From assembly GCA_949487015.1 (NCBI GenBank), contig CATAQZ010000271.1:1-7807 (forward strand): DNA of 7,807 nucleotides, given 5' to 3'. Below are positions 5,346 to 7,807 of this stretch, one piece after another (positions within the stretch are counted from its first letter, which is position 1; every line of letters starts with the position of its first letter). Origin of the DNA: Flavobacteriales bacterium UBA4585. Lineage in GTDB: Bacteria; Bacteroidota; Bacteroidia; Flavobacteriales; Schleiferiaceae. The position numbers and the translations under genes are program-made. The notes beneath the pieces were generated by a model, which was given only the letters and a program-made list of their open reading frames with translations, was not told the origin of the DNA and searched no databases.

Positions 5346-6739
5346 ACCTAGATCAAATAATCGCCCTACAACGCGCCCATGCTCCAGTGCAAGCGCGTAC
5401 TAGTCTAAAATACCGACTACAGAAATTGGACCAGTTGCGCCGTGCGCTACAAGGTCCATGGCAAGCGGAATTGGCTAAAGCCCTTCATGAGGATTTTGGT
5501 AAAAGCCCGGTAGAAGTTGGTTTAACAGAGATTTTTCCAACATTGGATAATCTGAAGATCATTCGTAAAAACTTAAAACGTTGGTCCGCACCGCAGAAAG
5601 TAAAGACACCGTTATTCCTGTTCGGATCCTCTTCTTATACCCAACCTGAGTCCAAAGGCAGTACCCTGGTCATCGCGCCATGGAATTACCCTATCTTCTT
5701 ATCTCTACATCCCTTATGCTCTTCTTATGCCGCCGGGAATACAGTTCTTATAAAACCATCTGAACATACGCCAAAAACTTCCGCAGCTCTTGCTGCACTC
5801 GTTGCAGAGATTTTTAAACCGGAAGAAGCAAGCGTGGTTACAGGGGGCATAGATGTATCGACCGCGTTATTGAAAAAACGCTTTGATCATATCTTTTTTA
5901 CCGGCTCAACAGCGGTAGGTAAAATAGTGATGGAAGCAGCGAGTAAACACCTGTGTAGTATCACCTTAGAATTGGGAGGAAAAAGTCCAACGATTGTTGA
6001 TGAGACGGCCAATGCATTTGAAGCTGGTCAGCGCGTCGCATGGGCGAAATTCACAAATGCCGGACAGATTTGCATTGCTCCTGATCACATCTATGTGCAT
6101 GCACGAAAACTGGAAGATTTTAAGCGCGGTGTGGCTAAAGTCATTTCTCAACAATACGGCGAGGACCCTACCCTAAGTAAGGACTATGTGCGTATTGTGA
6201 ACGATCAGCATTTTAAGCGACTCACCAATATGCTCCGAGAAGCTACCGAAGAAAGCGGTACTCCTTTTATCGGAGGTACTGCCAATGCTGAACAACGTAA
6301 AATTTCTCCGGCCGTCTTTATCAACCCTTCGAAGGAAGGTGCGTTAATGAAAGAAGAAATCTTTGGTCCGCTATTGCCTGTGTTTAGCTACACGGATGTA
6401 AAAGAACCATTACTAGAAATCAATTCTCGTGAACACCCGTTAGTCGTTTACATCTACAGCAAGAGTAAACGAAACATCAAAGCCATACAACAAGGAACGC
6501 GCGCTGGTGCTACTGCAGTGAATATGAGTCTGCTTCAAATCGCAAACAACTACCTGCCTTTTGGAGGTACTGGACATAGCGGGATTGGTAAAACCAATGG
6601 CCACGCAGGCTTTTTAGAATTCACCAATACCCGAAGCGCATTTTACCAGTGGGGATTCCCGGTCAATAAAATTCTAGCCCCACCCTACACGAGCGGAAAG
6701 GAAAAATTGGTACAGCGCCTAATCAAGAATCTCTTTTAA
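5342..6739 (+). CDS. NAD(P)-dependent aldehyde dehydrogenase, class 3 (ALDH3)-like
   Basis: The 465-residue protein has the short N-terminus and overall length of ALDH3-type enzymes, which oxidise fatty and aromatic aldehydes to acids. Catalytic features in order are APWNYP with oxyanion Asn115, KPSE at 138-141 for cofactor binding, FTGSTAVG (186-193) at the nucleotide-binding turn, general base Glu210 in LELGGKSP, nucleophile Cys244 in NAGQICIAPD, and Glu339 in EEIFGPLLPV. The C-terminal region YLPFGGTGHSGIGKTNGHAGFLEFTNTRS (about 404-432) followed by PPYTSGKEKLVQRLIKNLF is typical of class 3 members such as YwdH, coniferyl aldehyde dehydrogenase and fatty aldehyde dehydrogenase. No membrane anchor is seen, so it is likely cytosolic. 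The start overlaps the lipoprotein stop (ATGA), making it the third gene of the xerD run. It converges on the isomerase gene. The exact substrate is not deducible. Confidence 0.93.
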   Translation: MNLDQIIALQRAHAPVQARTSLKYRLQKLDQLRRALQGPWQAELAKALHEDFGKSPVEVGLTEIFPTLDNLKIIRKNLKRWSAPQKVKTPLFLFGSSSYTQPESKGSTLVIAPWNYPIFLSLHPLCSSYAAGNTVLIKPSEHTPKTSAALAALVAEIFKPEEASVVTGGIDVSTALLKKRFDHIFFTGSTAVGKIVMEAASKHLCSITLELGGKSPTIVDETANAFEAGQRVAWAKFTNAGQICIAPDHIYVHARKLEDFKRGVAKVISQQYGEDPTLSKDYVRIVNDQHFKRLTNMLREATEESGTPFIGGTANAEQRKISPAVFINPSKEGALMKEEIFGPLLPVFSYTDVKEPLLEINSREHPLVVYIYSKSKRNIKAIQQGTRAGATAVNMSLLQIANNYLPFGGTGHSGIGKTNGHAGFLEFTNTRSAFYQWGFPVNKILAPPYTSGKEKLVQRLIKNLF

Positions 6740-6748
6740 AAGCGCGCC

Positions 6749-6767
6749 GTTTTTATAAAATAAAAAC
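6749..6767. repeat. AT-rich perfect inverted repeat downstream of the aldehyde dehydrogenase gene
   Basis: GTTTTTAT and ATAAAAAC form perfect 8-base arms around AAA, ten bases after the ALDH stop. The low GC makes a weak hairpin. It may only reflect the T- and A-tracts that flank a bidirectional terminator, or help set the ALDH mRNA 3' end together with the GC-rich hairpin that follows. Confidence 0.35.
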
Positions 6768-6776
6768 CAAAAAAAA

Positions 6777-6805
6777 ACCACCCCGCGGCGCAGCCGCGGG
6801 GTGGT
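6777..6805 (-). terminator. Strong intrinsic terminator for the isomerase gene, possibly bidirectional
   Basis: ACCACCCCGCGGC and GCCGCGGGGTGGT are perfect 13-base arms around a GCA loop. On the minus strand the hairpin follows the isomerase stop by about 25 bases and is followed by about nine T residues (the A-run at 6769-6777 on the plus strand), a classic factor-independent terminator. Read on the plus strand it is followed by CTGTTTTAT, a weaker T-tract that could also stop ALDH transcripts. Confidence 0.9.
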
Positions 6806-6829
6806 CTGTTTTATAGCTACGGCTGGCGC

Positions 6830-7762
6830 TTAGCCGACCTTTACCAACTCTACTTTGAAGATGAGCGTCGCATTTGGCGGGATCACGCCACCTGCACCTG
6901 AAGCACCATATCCTAATTCTGAAGGAACGATCAACGTCGCTTTAGCACCTTCATTCAATAACATAATGCCTTCATCCCATCCCGGAATCACTTTACCTAC
7001 ACCAATGGGGATTTGAAGTGGTGTTCCACGACTAAATGAAGAATCCACTACCGTACCGTCCACCAATTTTAGTTCATAGTGAACATCAACCTGCTGTCCT
7101 GCCGTAGGCTTGGGTCCATTACCTTCATCTTCAAGGATGTACATCAAACCACTATCCGTGGTTTCTGCCTGATCTTTTAGGCCCTGAATGGCTGCATCTG
7201 CAGCTTCTTGAGCGGCCTTAGCAGCCTCCTCAGCTTTACTTCTTGCCGTGGTAAAAATGGAACTTGCATCCCAATTTTGAGCTTCTTCGCCAACACGAAT
7301 AATTTCCACCTTGTCCATGGCATCTCCCTGAGCAACTGCATCCACGACATCCTGTCCTTCAATCACGTAGCCAAACACGGTATGCTTGCCATCGAGCCAG
7401 TCCGTTGCGCCGTGTGTAATGAAAAATTGAGAACCGTTTGTTGCAGGTCCAGCATTTGCCATAGACAGGGTCCCAGGTCTGTTGTGCGTTAATTCTGGGT
7501 GAATTTCGTCTTCAAACTGGTAGCCTGGACCACCCGCACCTGTTCCTGTAGGATCACCACCTTGAACCATGAAATCTGCAATCACTCTGTGAAAGGTTAG
7601 ACCGTCATAGTAGGGAGTACCCTTTTCAGTCACGTTGTTTTCTAGTGTACCTTCTGCTAAACCCACAAAATTAGCCACCGTCATCGGTGTTTTTTCGTGT
7701 TCTAGTTTGATTGTTATCGCTCCTTTAGGTGTTGCGATTTTGGCGTAAATACCGTTTTCCAT
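6830..7762 (-). CDS. Dual-family peptidyl-prolyl isomerase: cyclophilin domain fused to FKBP domain
   Basis: The 310-residue protein joins two unrelated prolyl isomerase folds. Residues 5-157 are a cyclophilin: FHRVIADFMVQGGDPTGTG (57-75) holds catalytic Arg59, Phe64 and Gln67, then MANAGPATNGSQFFIT (101-116) and WLDGKHTVFG (122-131), keeping the Trp and His of cyclosporin-binding members. Residues about 165-200 form an Ala/Glu/Lys-rich, probably helical linker. Residues about 205-310 are an FKBP: VHYELKLVDGTVVDSS (227-242) with Tyr229 and Asp240, GKVIPGWDEG (256-265) with Trp262, and LGYGASGAGGVIPPNATLIFKVELV with Tyr285 and Phe302. Both active sites look intact. No signal peptide is present, so a cytosolic chaperone-like isomerase is likely. 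The cyclophilin-then-FKBP order was described from Flavobacterium as a dual-family immunophilin. The ATG at 7762 starts right at the domain. It converges on the ALDH gene and ends at a strong terminator. Confidence 0.95.
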   Translation of the reverse strand: MENGIYAKIATPKGAITIKLEHEKTPMTVANFVGLAEGTLENNVTEKGTPYYDGLTFHRVIADFMVQGGDPTGTGAGGPGYQFEDEIHPELTHNRPGTLSMANAGPATNGSQFFITHGATDWLDGKHTVFGYVIEGQDVVDAVAQGDAMDKVEIIRVGEEAQNWDASSIFTTARSKAEEAAKAAQEAADAAIQGLKDQAETTDSGLMYILEDEGNGPKPTAGQQVDVHYELKLVDGTVVDSSFSRGTPLQIPIGVGKVIPGWDEGIMLLNEGAKATLIVPSELGYGASGAGGVIPPNATLIFKVELVKVG

Positions 7763-7783
7763 GCTGATATATTAAAAAGATTA

Positions 7784-7802
7784 GGCCCCGCCGTGCGGGG
7801 CC
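7784..7802 (-). terminator. GC-rich hairpin at the right edge, likely terminator of an upstream minus-strand gene
   Basis: GGCCCCG and CGGGGCC are perfect 7-base arms around CCGTG, extendable to a TAGG/CCTA closing stem with one bulge. On the minus strand it is followed by TAATCTTTTTAAT and then the isomerase ATG 21 bases downstream. That fits termination of a gene beyond the window on the same strand, leaving the isomerase promoter in or around the T-rich spacer. The flanking gene is not visible, so orientation is inferred; an attenuator in the isomerase leader is the alternative. Confidence 0.6.
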
Positions 7803-7807
7803 CTAGG

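Noticed and set aside
6820..6836. CGGCT/AGCCG 5-base hairpin across the isomerase stop.
   Set aside because: Short arms and a 7-base loop next to a much stronger terminator make it unremarkable.

Overview
The window looks like chromosomal DNA from a member of the Bacteroidota, probably a marine-type Flavobacteriales relative with middling GC content. Four things point there. Two start codons are preceded by TAnnTTTG-like -7 boxes and lack a usable Shine-Dalgarno. There is a glycine-lipid type acyltransferase pair. aroQ lies head to head with xerD, an order I recall from this phylum. There is also a cyclophilin-FKBP fusion of the kind described from Flavobacterium. The taxonomic call is inference, since no rRNA or marker gene is present.

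Layout. Positions 1-1757 (+) hold a 5'-truncated O-acyltransferase (GlsA/PlsC-like) and an N-acyltransferase (GlsB/OlsB-like), together the likely two-step route to acyloxyacyl amino-acid lipids. Positions 1804-3563 (+) hold a YqhD-type NADPH aldehyde reductase joined by a TAATG junction to an arsenate-reductase/LMW-phosphatase-like protein. Positions 3543-3974 (-) are aroQ, whose 3' end overlaps the preceding gene tail to tail and whose 5' end faces xerD across 37 bases. Positions 4012-6739 (+) are a tightly overlapping run: xerD, a small tryptophan-rich lipoprotein, and a class-3-like aldehyde dehydrogenase. Positions 6830-7762 (-) encode the two-domain peptidyl-prolyl isomerase, which ends at a strong intrinsic terminator shared with the convergent aldehyde dehydrogenase. 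A second GC-rich hairpin sits at the right edge.

The genes do not form one pathway. The themes are membrane lipid synthesis, aldehyde and thiol redox handling (YqhD, ArsC-like, ALDH), shikimate synthesis, chromosome dimer resolution and protein folding. There is no gene-free stretch over 300 bases; the largest gap is the roughly 90-base terminator region at 6740-6829. I see no tRNA, rRNA, CRISPR array, insertion sequence or phage gene. I found no clearly new biological system. The more interesting points are the apparently leaderless starts, the coupled yqhD/arsC-like pair, the lipoprotein embedded between xerD and the ALDH gene, and the fusion isomerase.
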